Assembly (NCBI GenBank): GCA_019828595.1
Contig: JAHQRK010000003.1
Span: 1,798,001-1,862,000, forward strand
DNA from: Aphanomyces cochlioides
Taxonomy: Eukaryota; Oomycota; Saprolegniomycetes; Saprolegniales; Verrucalvaceae
Direction: 5' to 3'
DNA length: 64,000 bases
Shown here piece by piece: positions 46,769-61,149 of the stretch (the first letter of the stretch is position 1; every line of letters starts with the position of its first letter). The notes beneath the pieces are model-generated. The model saw only the letters and a list, made by a program, of their open reading frames with translations, searched no databases and was not told the DNA's origin. Made by a program: the position numbers and the translations under genes.

Positions 46769-47373
46769 GGTGCGTTTGGATCGCGCGGAAAAGTGAAAAT
46801 GGTGGGTGAATTGAAATACATTTAAAATAAGACTTGTGTTTGATATCCATCAGCTCAAGACGATTTCAAAACCATTCCAAATCCCCAGACATCACCATGC
46901 CACGCTATCACACCACATTCCAAACATTTTAAATGCTTCTTCACAATTCCTGTATGTCCCTACCACAGACAAACCCTGCTGGCGCATGACGTGGAAATAC
47001 CAAACGCGAGGGACGTCAAAACCATAATAAAAAAGCAATGACCTGATATATGTGCGTGTCTTGGAGTATACTACGCCCAAGTCTGCATAGCCGCCGCCAC
47101 TGGTCTCAAGCATGAAAATCGATGGTTGACTGGGTGCAGTATATGTTGGGGTTTGTATGAACATCTTCCATGTCACCACATTTCAATTGCTTTTCAAAGT
47201 GCAATACTAAATGCATTTCAAATGTCTCACATCCACCAAATGTCTATCGTTGATCCCACACACCGAGACCTGTCGAGAGCTTCATAGTCCACCGACACGG
47301 CTCTGAACGACTCCGGTCTACTGCTCCAAAATAGAGCTGATATTCATGTCTTTCTGCCTAAAAGACCGACAGA

Positions 47374-48899
47374 ATGGATGTAGTTGTGTTACTTGATAAG
47401 CAGCCTCCTAAGCCAAGAACTGAATGTCACTCGTCTTCACTTATCAATGACGTATCTCGGCGAATTTCAGCCAAAAGAGAGCATGGACGGCGCAGAGTCT
47501 ATACTTTCGCTGCCATCCTCAACTGCAATTAGTTCACGACGTGATAGAATTCGCTCACAGCTCAATATAGTCAACAATACGAAGACAGACCTCACGAGCA
47601 GATATTACTGCAAGACTTTTCTACAAGTTGTGCCGCCAGTTGTGCCCAATATTCTGTGTCCCGGAGAAAGAATTGCTGATTTCGTGGTCTCCATTCGACC
47701 AAGTCCCAATCCCAATTTTACTCGAGGGCCAAGACAAGATTGCCGTAATTGCAGCTTGAATCTTGGCCTTCGTAACTGGTGTCGAGTGTGCTGTTTCATC
47801 CGACGTATATGGTATATACAGTCTCATCTTTGTTTGCTTGAAGCGCCTCAATATTCAGTCCATAACGTCTTGAATTCATTTCAAGGAGGTCATTGCAAAG
47901 TGAAATTGCCAATAGCGGAACCTCACGTTGCTCCTGTACAGAGGCTTTAAGTACTCGTGGTGGACGAGCACATTAAACAGGCAACATTTTGTACGAATTT
48001 TGTCAGGCGAATTATCCCCTAGGCGTCGCTCGAGACGCAGACAACTCTGCTGTATTTCACACGTCTGTACGGCTTCGGCCTACCATTATCCGAAAGCATT
48101 GCAAGTCAACTACACACTTGATACGATATCAAGATAGCCCGACTTTCCATCATGAGGATGTAGATGCATGCAGGGTAACGCACCAACTATTGAATAATTC
48201 TTCAAGTGATGTTTCCGATTGTAGACGATATTCTACAGCCAATTTGTGCACGTTTCGCTCGTCTAAGGATTACATCTCGATTTCGACATCACAATGCGCA
48301 TGCTAATAGCTTGGAAGATGGATTATTCACGATGACCGTGCGACGAAATTGTGTCTTGTATGTTGTAATCCTTCAATCCATTTATCTGAAACCATTCTCA
48401 TCAAGAACAAACACACAGATTCTTTTCAAGCGACTGTCGCTTCATTCTAGTTGTATTGTATGCTCTATGTTACATCTAGTGCGTATGATCAGGCACAAGT
48501 AAATGTGCATCACTTGCAGTGTGCTATGTTCGTATGTCCTCCGAGTCAATTCCCTGGCAACATGTCGAGAAGCGAGTAAACATACACGACCTGTGTGAAC
48601 TGTCAAGAAGGATATTGGATGCGAAATGAATAGACGCAGAACGAGACATTGCAGGTTAAATATATATAACAGACCAGACAGTCCAATGTATGTTGAAGAA
48701 ATTGATGCTCATACAATCCAGTCGCTTGGATGCTCGTGATGTGGAGTCTGCCGTGTTGTCTCTGACTTTCGTGATTCAGTTCAAAACGTGTGCTTTACCA
48801 AGCCTTCTCTTGGCACTAGGACATGAAGTATATTTGCCATTTGAGCATGCAATTGAAATTTCTGAGCGGAGAAAGTCTACGCTAAGCTTGCTATGGTGA
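47374..48899 (+). other. Second-gene region, M5
   Basis: Same layout; Gly variant in the last frame. Confidence 0.4.
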
Positions 48900-50170
48900 T
48901 GAATAGTCTGGTCTGGACTGCCCCCAATTTCGTGCGTACTGAGTTTGCCCAGGCGATATTTTAGCTCGTAGAATATAGTCCTTGGAGTATTTGTGGATGT
49001 CTTTCCCTCAAAACAAGTAATTCTCGAAATGTGTTTGCATTTTGATACTGACAGAAAGAAGATAAAGCCTTGGTGATCTGTGATATTCAGAAATCATCCT
49101 TTATTTTGATTCCGACGATCCACTGGAAGGCTAGAACCGACATATATAATGGACGCGTTTGCTCGCTTTAGTGGAAAATACTGGCTGATTAGTCTGCACA
49201 AACCTTTCGGCCGAGCGTGCCAACATAGATTCATCGACGGACCGCCTATTCATCAATATTGCTATTTCTACTTTTAGTCGCAGCGATCTTTGGTTGATTG
49301 TGGAAATATTAGTGTGTCTTCAGTCAACGAGTGAATTGCAATCAAATCCATCCTTTCTTGTTCATAAGCCGTCCCTATCAGCTGTTTGAGATCAAACATC
49401 GCAGGAGTCATTCTCGGTGACATTTCTTGATTGATATAAATCTTTGCCAAGGACGTAGACTTGAATTAGATTTCTTGGTGGAATGACGTGCGATAGAATT
49501 TAGGGCTTTGACTCGAAATGCAATGTCTCCAAACATGCAAATGACATTTTTGGATATTCGTGACATTCATCAGATGACAACCTGGTAGCAGGAGTTTGAC
49601 ATGTGCATATGTTGAGTGTAAAGTTAATTATGAGGGTCCTGAATATTGTCGCAGGCTTTTCTCACTACATTTTCTTCCCATGTATCATTCAGCACCTACG
49701 ATATGATGCCAAATTTCATGTCAGCATTCCTTGTGACAAGACGTTCTTGACAACATTCCAGCAAAGGAATTAGGCTGCCAGAATCACCCCATTTCAAGCC
49801 CAAATGATTATGATTACTGTAAGGACATCACACAATAATGAACTATAAAGTGTCTATAAGATCGGTCTTCTCCGTTTACGTGTGAGAGCCACGATGTTAT
49901 ATGTCTCCCTGACTTTCCTTTATTGCATCGACGAGATGTAATGGCAATATTCTTCACAAGAGGCGTAAATGCAGAAATATATCTTATGAAATTATGAATT
50001 GAGCATGACAAATGAAAAAATGGATGGATTATGTTTTGCGCTTGGGGCGACGACTCGAGACCGCTTCGCTCTTTGAAATGATGTTGCTGTTTTGGTCTCA
50101 CAGTACCTGTGAAAAGATAAATGACATCGACCTCATTTGTTCTCTTACGTGGCTGAGCGCTTTGATTTTC

Positions 50171-52811
50171 TTATTTCTCGTGGAGAAACAACTCGTCTTG
50201 TTGCTTCTTCTCCAAGGCTCGAGTATTTTTGCCTCGTCGAGCTGTTGATTTGATTTCCTGTGGTGATATTGGCGCTCGACTGTCTTGATTTGATGGCAGT
50301 GGCTCAGCATCACCTTTGGTGCGCATGCTTGAATTGCTCGTGGTGTCTCTGGAGGACGACCCCGGTCGACGTAGACTGCAATTTCGCCACTGTCGCAACT
50401 CGAAGTTTCGCTTTCCACTGCACCACAAGCTGCACATGTGTATTCCTAGACGATTTATGAATACAATCATACATTGAATCGTGTACCTCGGGTATCGTGA
50501 CTTGCGTGATTGCGTGTGGAAGCATGTCAATGTAGCGTCTTTGTCCTTCATTCGAGTGCTGCAGTACAACAAGCTGAGTCTCCATTTGGTGTAATTGGTC
50601 TGTGAGTCCACGACTCTTGCCTTGCATCCATGTGCGTACAATAAGTTGAAGTGATTCCATTTGAAATTCACACGCGCGCTTGTCGCCGATTGAGCGTCGT
50701 AGCTCTCGCTCCATCATATGCTGGCGCTCGTAGAGATGGCATAATTGGTCTTCCGGGGCCATTTGATGGACATCCCATCTGTGTTTGGCTTGCTGAAATT
50801 TGGCCACGACCTTTTCATGCTCCCAATTGTCGGTTTGAGACACCAATGCCACTGGATCCAAGCTCTACGTCAGCATTAGACACGTTTGGTAGCTCGAGCT
50901 TACCTCATTTTCTGTTTGAAGAGATACAATTTGGTCGGCTTGGACATCAAGATCACAAGGTGCAGCACAATCCGCCGAGTGAAATAGTTGCAATTCCTGA
51001 CATTTCGTACAAGGAGGTGAGACTATAGTGTTTTGTGTCTCCACATCAAAGCCTGTGTCTTGACCGAGTCCTCGTTTCTCTTGATCGGAATCGAGATTGT
51101 CGAGCTTGATCAAGTCAGCACTGATTTGACTTGGTTGCTCCTTCAACAAATCATTTTCTTTCTTTCCAGAAGTAATCTCGCTGTCCAACTTGCCTTGCAG
51201 AGTTGCCACGTTAATAATATGCTACCACAGCATGAGCTCGTACGAAAATGCAAACGCACTCACCTGCCCGTATTTGGTCTCGTGCATCGCCAGTTGATTA
51301 TAATCATCGTCCACCTTGATCGTTGGAAAGATAGCGCGACGAATAGTTTGATTTGCTGTCTTGACTTGTCGTCGAACGTGTTCAGTCACTGGAGCCACCA
51401 GAGATAGCTTTGGCGAACGCGCCTTGGCGACAATACAATCAGAGGTATTCTCTTTGGACTCCTCCGGCATCACCAAATCAGTCGCTTTGATTGTACATGA
51501 TGAGGGTGGAGGAAGAGACGCTACTACGTCCTCTGGGACGTCAAATGCGGTCATCTATATCATGTTGGTATGAGAGACTGTCTCGAGATCGCGGCTTACC
51601 AGGTTCGAGAGTGCAACCATTTGGTCGGATGGAAGGGGGAAATGGCCGCTCAGGTCCTTCTCGTCATTCTTTTCATTGTTTTCTTCTGGACGGAGCGGCT
51701 CATCTCCCCATTTCTCTTCTCTCGCGATCGACTCCACAGCCTTGAATCGATAGGGTCATTAAACATGGGATGAAGACACAAAATACCTGTTGAGGCTCTG
51801 CCATGATCTCTTCATCACTGATGGCTTGATCGAGAGGTTTCGTGACCTCGGGGGTGATCAGAGCAGTCGAATGTGTCGTGATATCTTCCACTGCCACCGG
51901 TCCAGTCGTCATGGTTTGAGATGACGAGGTCTGGAGGACAGGAGGTGCAGCGATTTGAGATGTTGTGTCCTCGAGAGACACCTTTTGACATGTCGTCGTC
52001 CGTGTGACGTCATGGAATGTCTCCTTCCTACCCGAGAGGAGAGGTCACGAGACTCCAGGTCATTCATACCGCATTTCATGAAGCAGAGAGAGAATGTCGC
52101 GAGCTTTCACTCGCACTGGCTCGCTCTTGTCAAGGAGAGCTTTCGCCAAGAGGTTCTGGATGCCTTCGACGTGGGGGTCCAAGTCGGCTTGGCACCACGA
52201 TTTCACGATGAGCTCGAGCTGACTCATGATGAGCAGTCGCACGTCGTCTATGTGTGTCCCCTTGAGTCGAGACAACAAGGTGTGAGCAAACGTACCTCCG
52301 CGCACCGTGCCAAAGGTGCCGATCAACTTGTTTAAATCGTATCGCGAAGGACTCGTCAACACTGCCAAACATTCGTCGCTGGCTTGGCAAATCTTCTGCA
52401 CATGGCGCTGTGTGGTGTCGAGGAGCGACAGCATCACGTCGTCCACAAACTGGCCCAAGGCAAAGCCGCACGTGGTCGCCAGACCGCGGAGGAAGCCACG
52501 CGCTCTGTGGGCGACGTCGGTGCGGATCGATTGGATCCAGCAGTCTGTCTTGAGAGGTTCCTATGCACTCCAACAATCAAGCAACATACACGACAACCAT
52601 CGTGAGTACCGTGAGTATGATCAATGAGTCGACTACTGCGTCGAGCGAGTCCACTTGGAGGACTTGTTCGACGACAGCCTTCATGTCTCCGAGTGCTTGG
52701 AGTTGTTCACTCCAAGGCGCGTAGACGTCGTATGTCGTAATCTGTTGATGTGTTGGGTGAGACAGACTCGGGTCCACGTCGTCGTCGTACCTGTTTGAGG
52801 AGCGTGTCCAT
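50171..52811 (-). CDS. TOG/HEAT-like protein, copy M6
   Basis: Intact, 746 residues, no difference from the M5 product noticed. Exons lie at the same offsets from the ATG at 52811. Confidence 0.7.
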
Positions 52812-53416
52812 GGTGCGTTTGGATCGCGCGGAAAAGTGAAAATGGTGGGTGAATTGAAATACATTTAAAATAAGACTTGTGTTTGATATCCATCAGCTCA
52901 AGACGATTTCAAAACCATTCCAAATCCCCAGACATCACCATGCCACGCTATCACACCACATTCCAAACATTTTAAATGCTTCTTCACAATTCCTGTATGT
53001 CCCTACCACAGACAAACCCTGCTGGCGCATGACGTGGAAATACCAAACGCGAGGGACGTCAAAACCATAATAAAAAAGCAATGACCTGATATATGTGCGT
53101 GTCTTGGAGTATACTACGCCCAAGTCTGCATAGCCGCCGCCACTGGTCTCAAGCATGAAAATCGATGGTTGACTGGGTGCAGTATATGTTGGGGTTTGTA
53201 TGAACATCTTCCATGTCACCACATTTCAATTGCTTTTCAAAGTGCAATACTAAATGCATTTCAAATGTCTCACATCCACCAAATGTCTATCGTTGATCCC
53301 ACACACCGAGACCTGTCGAGAGCTTCATAGTCCACCGACACGGCTCTGAACGACTCCGGTCTACTGCTCCAAAATAGAGCTGATATTCATGTCTTTCTGC
53401 CTAAAAGACCGACAGA

Positions 53417-54942
53417 ATGGATGTAGTTGTGTTACTTGATAAGCAGCCTCCTAAGCCAAGAACTGAATGTCACTCGTCTTCACTTATCAATGACGTATCT
53501 CGGCGAATTTCAGCCAAAAGAGAGCATGGACGGCGCAGAGTCTATACTTTCGCTGCCATCCTCAACTGCAATTAGTTCACGACGTGATAGAATTCGCTCA
53601 CAGCTCAATATAGTCAACAATACGAAGACAGACCTCACGAGCAGATATTACTGCAAGACTTTTCTACAAGTTGTGCCGCCAGTTGTGCCCAATATTCTGT
53701 GTCCCGGAGAAAGAATTGCTGATTTCGTGGTCTCCATTCGACCAAGTCCCAATCCCAATTTTACTCGAGGGCCAAGACAAGATTGCCGTAATTGCAGCTT
53801 GAATCTTGGCCTTCGTAACTGGTGTCGAGTGTGCTGTTTCATCCGACGTATATGGTATATACAGTCTCATCTTTGTTTGCTTGAAGCGCCTCAATATTCA
53901 GTCCATAACGTCTTGAATTCATTTCAAGGAGGTCATTGCAAAGTGAAATTGCCAATAGCGGAACCTCACGTTGCTCCTGTACAGAGGCTTTAAGTACTCG
54001 TGGTGGACGAGCACATTAAACAGGCAACATTTTGTACGAATTTTGTCAGGCGAATTATCCCCTAGGCGTCGCTCGAGACGCAGACAACTCTGCTGTATTT
54101 CACACGTCTGTACGGCTTCGGCCTACCATTATCCGAAAGCATTGCAAGTCAACTACACACTTGATACGATATCAAGATAGCCCGACTTTCCATCATGAGG
54201 ATGTAGATGCATGCAGGGTAACGCACCAACTATTGAATAATTCTTCAAGTGATGTTTCCGATTGTAGACGATATTCTACAGCCAATTTGTGCACGTTTCG
54301 CTCGTCTAAGGATTACATCTCGATTTCGACATCACAATGCGCATGCTAATAGCTTGGAAGATGGATTATTCACGATGACCGTGCGACGAAATTGTGTCTT
54401 GTATGTTGTAATCCTTCAATCCATTTATCTGAAACCATTCTCATCAAGAACAAACACACAGATTCTTTTCAAGCGACTGTCGCTTCATTCTAGTTGTATT
54501 GTATGCTCTATGTTACATCTAGTGCGTATGATCAGGCACAAGTAAATGTGCATCACTTGCAGTGTGCTATGTTCGTATGTCCTCCGAGTCAATTCCCTGG
54601 CAACATGTCGAGAAGCGAGTAAACATACACGACCTGTGTGAACTGTCAAGAAGGATATTGGATGCGAAATGAATAGACGCAGAACGAGACATTGCAGGTT
54701 AAATATATATAACAGACCAGACAGTCCAATGTATGTTGAAGAAATTGATGCTCATACAATCCAGTCGCTTGGATGCTCGTGATGTGGAGTCTGCCGTGTT
54801 GTCTCTGACTTTCGTGATTCAGTTCAAAACGTGTGCTTTACCAAGCCTTCTCTTGGCACTAGGACATGAAGTATATTTGCCATTTGAGCATGCAATTGAA
54901 ATTTCTGAGCGGAGAAAGTCTACGCTAAGCTTGCTATGGTGA
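53417..54942 (+). other. Second-gene region, M6
   Basis: Same layout; Gly variant in the last frame. Confidence 0.4.
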
Positions 54943-56214
54943 TGAATAGTCTGGTCTGGACTGCCCCCAATTTCGTGCGTACTGAGTTTGCCCAGGCGAT
55001 ATTTTAGCTCGTAGAATATAGTCCTTGGAGTATTTGTGGATGTCTTTCCCTCAAAACAAGTAATTCTCGAAATGTGTTTGCATTTTGATACTGACAGAAA
55101 GAAGATAAAGCCTTGGTGATCTGTGATATTCAGAAATCATCCTTTATTTTGATTCCGACGATCCACTGGAAGGCTAGAACCGACATATATAATGGACGCG
55201 TTTGCTCGCGTTTAGTGGAAAATACTGGCTGATTAGTCTGCACAAACCTTTCGGCCGAGCGTGCCAACATAGATTCATCGACGGACCGCCTATTCATCAA
55301 TATTGCTATTTCTACTTTTAGTCGCAGCGATCTTTGGTTGATTGTGGAAATATTAGTGTGTCTTCAGTCAACGAGTGAATTGCAATCAAATCCATCCTTT
55401 CTTGTTCATAAGCCGTCCCTATCAGCTGTTTGAGATCAAACATCGCAGGAGTCATTCTCGGTGACATTTCTTGATTGATATAAATCTTTGCCAAGGACGT
55501 AGACTTGAATTAGATTTCTTGGTGGAATGACGTGCGATAGAATTTAGGGCTTTGACTCGAAATGCAATGTCTCCAAACATGCAAATGACATTTTTGGATA
55601 TTCGTGACATTCATCAGATGACAACCTGGTAGCAGGAGTTTGACATGTGCATATGTTGAGTGTAAAGTTAATTATGAGGGTCCTGAATATTGTCGCAGGC
55701 TTTTCTCACTACATTTTCTTCCCATGTATCATTCAGCACCTACGATATGATGCCAAATTTCATGTCAGCATTCCTTGTGACAAGACGTTCTTGACAACAT
55801 TCCAGCAAAGGAATTAGGCTGCCAGAATCACCCCATTTCAAGCCCAAATGATTATGATTACTGTAAGGACATCACACAATAATGAACTATAAAGTGTCTA
55901 TAAGATCGGTCTTCTCCGTTTACGTGTGAGAGCCACGATGTTATATGTCTCCCTGACTTTCCTTTATTGCATCGACGAGATGTAATGGCAATATTCTTCA
56001 CAAGAGGCGTAAATGCAGAAATATATCTTATGAAATTATGAATTGAGCATGACAAATGAAAAAATGGATGGATTATGTTTTGCGCTTGGGGCGACGACTC
56101 GAGACCGCTTCGCTCTTTGAAATGATGTTGCTGTTTTGGTCTCACAGTACCTGTGAAAAGATAAATGACATCGACCTCATTTGTTCTCTTACGTGGCTGA
56201 GCGCTTTGATTTTC

Positions 56215-58873
56215 TTATTTCTCGTGGAGAAACAACTCGTCTTGTTGCTTCTTCTCCAAGGCTCGAGTATTTTTGCCTCGTCGAGCTGTTGATTTGATTT
56301 CCTGTGGTGATATTGGCGCTCGACTGTCTTGATTTGATGGCAGTGGCTCAGCATCACCTTTGGTGCGCATGCTTGAATTGCTCGTGGTGTCTCTGGAGGA
56401 CGACCCCGGTCGACGTAGACTGCAATTTCGCCACTGTCGCAACTCGAAGTTTCGCTTTCCACTGCACCACAAGCTGCACATGTGTATTCCTAGACGATTT
56501 ATGAATACAATCATACATTGAATCGTGTACCTCGGGTATCGTGACTTGCGTGATTGCGTGTGGAAGCATGTCAATGTAGCGTCTTTGTCCTTCATTCGAG
56601 TGCTGCAGTACAACAAGCTGAGTCTCCATTTGGTGTAATTGGTCTGTGAGTCCACGACTTTTGCCTTGCATCCATGTGCGTACAATAAGTTGAAGTGATT
56701 CCATTTGAAATTCACACGCGCGCTTGTCGCCGATTGAGCGTCGTAGCTCTCGCTCCATCATATGCTGGCGCTCGTAGAGATGGCATAATTGGTCTTCCGG
56801 GGCCATTTGATGGACATCCCATCTGTGTTTGGCTTGCTGAAATTTGGCCACGACCTTTTCATGCTCCCAATTGTCGGTTTGAGACACCAATGCCACTGGA
56901 TCCAAGCTCTACGTCAGCATTAGACACGTTTGGTAGCTCGAGCTTACCTCATTTTCTGTTTGAAGAGATACAATTTGGTCGGCTTGGACATCAAGATCAC
57001 AAGGTGCAGCACAATCCGCCGAGTGAAATAGTTGCAATTCCTGACATTTCGTACAAGGAGGTGAGACTATAGTGTTTTGTGTCTCCACATCAAAGCCTGT
57101 GTCTTGACCGAGTCCTCGTTTCTCTTGATCGGAATCGAGATTGTCGAGCTTGATCAAGTCAGCACTGATTTGACTTGGTTGCTCCTTCAACAAATCATTT
57201 TCTTTCTTTCCAGAAGTAATCTCGCTGTCCAACTTGCCTTGCAGAGTTGCCACGTTAATAATATGCTACCACAGCATGAGCTCGTACGAAAATGCAAACG
57301 CACTCACCTGCCCGTATTTGGTCTCGTGCATCGCCAGTTGATTATAATCATCGTCCACCTTGATCGTTGGAAAGATAGCGCGACGAATAGTTTGATTTGC
57401 TGTCTTGACTTGTCGTCGAACGTGTTCAGTCACTGGAGCCACCAGAGATAGCTTTGGCGAACGCGCCTTGGCGACAATACAATCAGAGGTATTCTCTTTG
57501 GACTCCTCCGGCATCACCAAATCAGTCGCTTTGATTGTACATGATGAGGGTGGAGGAAGAGACGCTACTACGTCCTCTGGGACGTCAAATGCGGTCATCT
57601 ATATCATGTTGGTATGAGAGACTGTCTCGAGATCGCGGCTTACCAGGTTCGAGAGTGCAACCATTTCGGATGGAAGGGGGAAATGGCCGCTCAGGTCCTT
57701 CTCGTCATTCTTTTCATTGTTTTCTTCTGGACGGAGCGGCTCATCTCCCCATTTCTCTTCTCTCGCGATCGACTCCACAGCCTTGAATCGATAGGGTCAT
57801 TAAACATGGGATGAAGACACAAAATACCTGTTGAGGCTCTGCCATGATCTCTTCATCACTGATGGCTTGATCGAGAGGTTTCGTGACCTCGGGGGTGATC
57901 AGAGCAGTCGAATGTGTCGTGATATCTTCCACTGCCACCGGTCCAGTCGTCATGGTTTGAGATGACGAGGTCTGGAGGACAGGAGGTGCAGCGATTTGAG
58001 ATGTTGTGTCCTCGAGAGACACCTTTTGACATGTCGTCGTCCGTGTGACGTCATGGAATGTCTCCTTCCTACCCGAGAGGAGAGGTCACGAGACTCCAGG
58101 TCATTCATACCGCATTTCATGAAGCAGAGAGAGAATGTCGCGAGCTTTCACTCGCACTGGCTCGCTCTTGTCAAGGAGAGCTTTCGCCAAGAGGTTCTGG
58201 ATGCCTTCGACGTGGGGGTCCAAGTCGGCTTGGCACCACGATTTCACGATGAGCTCGAGCTGACTCATGATGAGCTCGAGCTGACTCATGATGAGCAGTC
58301 GCACGTCGTCTATGTGTGTCCCCTTGAGTCGAGACAACAAGGTGTGAGCAAACGTACCTCCGCGCACCGTGCCAAAGGTGCCGATCAACTTGTTTAAATC
58401 GTATCGCGAAGGACTCGTCAACACTGCCAAACATTCGTCGCTGGCTTGGCAAATCTTCTGCACATGGCGCTGTGTGGTGTCGAGGAGCGACAGCATCACG
58501 TCGTCCACAAACTGGCCCAAGGCAAAGCCGCACGTGGTCGCCAGACCGCGGAGGAAGCCACGCGCTCTGTGGGCGACGTCGGTGCGGATCGATTGGATCC
58601 AGCAGTCTGTCTTGAGAGGTTCCTATGCACTCCAACAATCAAGCAACATACACGACAACCATCGTGAGTACCGTGAGTATGATCAATGAGTCGACTACTG
58701 CGTCGAGCGAGTCCACTTGGAGGACTTGTTCGACGACAGCCTTCATGTCTCCGAGTGCTTGGAGTTGTTCACTCCAAGGCGCGTAGACGTCGTATGTCGT
58801 AATCTGTTGATGTGTTGGGTGAGACAGACTCGGGTCCACGTCGTCGTCGTACCTGTTTGAGGAGCGTGTCCAT
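56215..58873 (-). CDS. TOG/HEAT-like protein, copy M7, with duplication and one-residue loss
   Basis: Open through all exons, 752 residues. It has the MSQLELI duplication with both 21-bp halves identical, and a 3-bp deletion at about 57666 that turns Asp-Gln into Glu in exon 5 (PSDQMVAL becomes PSEMVAL). Both changes keep the frame. Confidence 0.7.
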
Positions 58874-59478
58874 GGTGCGTTTGGATCGCGCGGAAAAGTG
58901 AAAATGGTGGGTGAATTGAAATACATTTAAAATAAGACTTGTGTTTGATATCCATCAGCTCAAGACGATTTCAAAACCATTCCAAATCCCCAGACATCAC
59001 CATGCCACGCTATCACACCACATTCCAAACATTTTAAATGCTTCTTCACAATTCCTGTATGTCCCTACCACAGACAAACCCTGCTGGCGCATGACGTGGA
59101 AATACCAAACGCGAGGGACGTCAAAACCATAATAAAAAAGCAATGACCTGATATATGTGCGTGTCTTGGAGTATACTACGCCCAAGTCTGCATAGCCGCC
59201 GCCACTGGTCTCAAGCATGAAAATCGATGGTTGACTGGGTGCAGTATATGTTGGGGTTTGTATGAACATCTTCCATGTCACCACATTTCAATTGCTTTTC
59301 AAAGTGCAATACTAAATGCATTTCAAATGTCTCACATCCACCAAATGTCTATCGTTGATCCCACACACCGAGACCTGTCGAGAGCTTCATAGTCCACCGA
59401 CACGGCTCTGAACGACTCCGGTCTACTGCTCCAAAATAGAGCTGATATTCATGTCTTTCTGCCTAAAAGACCGACAGA

Positions 59479-61004
59479 ATGGATGTAGTTGTGTTACTTG
59501 ATAAGCAGCCTCCTAAGCCAAGAACTGAATGTCACTCGTCTTCACTTATCAATGACGTATCTCGGCGAATTTCAGCCAAAAGAGAGCATGGACGGCGCAG
59601 AGTCTATACTTTCGCTGCCATCCTCAACTGCAATTAGTTCACGACGTGATAGAATTCGCTCACAGCTCAATATAGTCAACAATACGAAGACAGACCTCAC
59701 GAGCAGATATTACTGCAAGACTTTTCTACAAGTTGTGCCGCCAGTTGTGCCCAATATTCTGTGTCCCGGAGAAAGAATTGCTGATTTCGTGGTCTCCATT
59801 CGACCAAGTCCCAATCCCAATTTTACTCGAGGGCCAAGACAAGATTGCCGTAATTGCAGCTTGAATCTTGGCCTTCGTAACTGGTGTCGAGTGTGCTGTT
59901 TCATCCGACGTATATGGTATATACAGTCTCATCTTTGTTTGCTTGAAGCGCCTCAATATTCAGTCCATAACGTCTTGAATTCATTTCAAGGAGGTCATTG
60001 CAAAGTGAAATTGCCAATAGCGGAACCTCACGTTGCTCCTGTACAGAGGCTTTAAGTACTCGTGGTGGACGAGCACATTAAACAGGCAACATTTTGTACG
60101 AATTTTGTCAGGCGAATTATCCCCTAGGCGTCGCTCGAGACGCAGACAACTCTGCTGTATTTCACACGTCTGTACGGCTTCGGCCTACCATTATCCGAAA
60201 GCATTGCAAGTCAACTACACACTTGATACGATATCAAGATAGCCCGACTTTCCATCATGAGGATGTAGATGCATGCAGGGTAACGCACCAACTATTGAAT
60301 AATTCTTCAAGTGATGTTTCCGATTGTAGACGATATTCTACAGCCAATTTGTGCACGTTTCGCTCGTCTAAGGATTACATCTCGATTTCGACATCACAAT
60401 GCGCATGCTAATAGCTTGGAAGATGGATTATTCACGATGACCGTGCGACGAAATTGTGTCTTGTATGTTGTAATCCTTCAATCCATTTATCTGAAACCAT
60501 TCTCATCAAGAACAAACACACAGATTCTTTTCAAGCGACTGTCGCTTCATTCTAGTTGTATTGTATGCTCTATGTTACATCTAGTGCGTATGATCAGGCA
60601 CAAGTAAATGTGCATCACTTGCAGTGTGCTATGTTCGTATGTCCTCCGAGTCAATTCCCTGGCAACATGTCGAGAAGCGAGTAAACATACACGACCTGTG
60701 TGAACTGTCAAGAAGGATATTGGATGCGAAATGAATAGACGCAGAACGAGACATTGCAGGTTAAATATATATAACAGACCAGACAGTCCAATGTATGTTG
60801 AAGAAATTGATGCTCATACAATCCAGTCGCTTGGATGCTCGTGATGTGGAGTCTGCCGTGTTGTCTCTGACTTTCGTGATTCAGTTCAAAACGTGTGCTT
60901 TACCAAGCCTTCTCTTGGCACTAGAACATGAAGTATATTTGCCATTTGAGCATGCAATTGAAATTTCTGAGCGGAGAAAGTCTACGCTAAGCTTGCTATG
61001 GTGA
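59479..61004 (+). other. Second-gene region, M7
   Basis: Same layout; Glu variant in the last frame. Confidence 0.4.
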
Positions 61005-61149
61005 TGAATAGTCTGGTCTGGACTGCCCCCAATTTCGTGCGTACTGAGTTTGCCCAGGCGATATTTTAGCTCGTAGAATATAGTCCTTGGAGTATTTGTG
61101 GATGTCTTTCCCTCAAAACAAGTAATTCTCGAAATGTGTTTGCATTTTG

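Larger units (their letters stand above)
43001..49044 (-). repeat. 6-kb unit, copy M5 (6044 bp, reference form)
   Basis: Complete copy without any private indel; I used it as the standard for length and gene structure. Confidence 0.95.
49045..55087 (-). repeat. 6-kb unit, copy M6 (6043 bp)
   Basis: Complete copy; one base missing at about 49166 (GCTCGCTTTAG instead of GCTCGCGTTTAG), which lies in the terminal gene fragment and not in the large gene. Confidence 0.95.
55088..61149 (-). repeat. 6-kb unit, copy M7 (6062 bp)
   Basis: Complete copy with an exact 21-bp duplication at about 58252-58293 (both halves GAGCTCGAG, unlike M2 and M3) and a private 3-bp deletion at about 57666. Confidence 0.95.
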
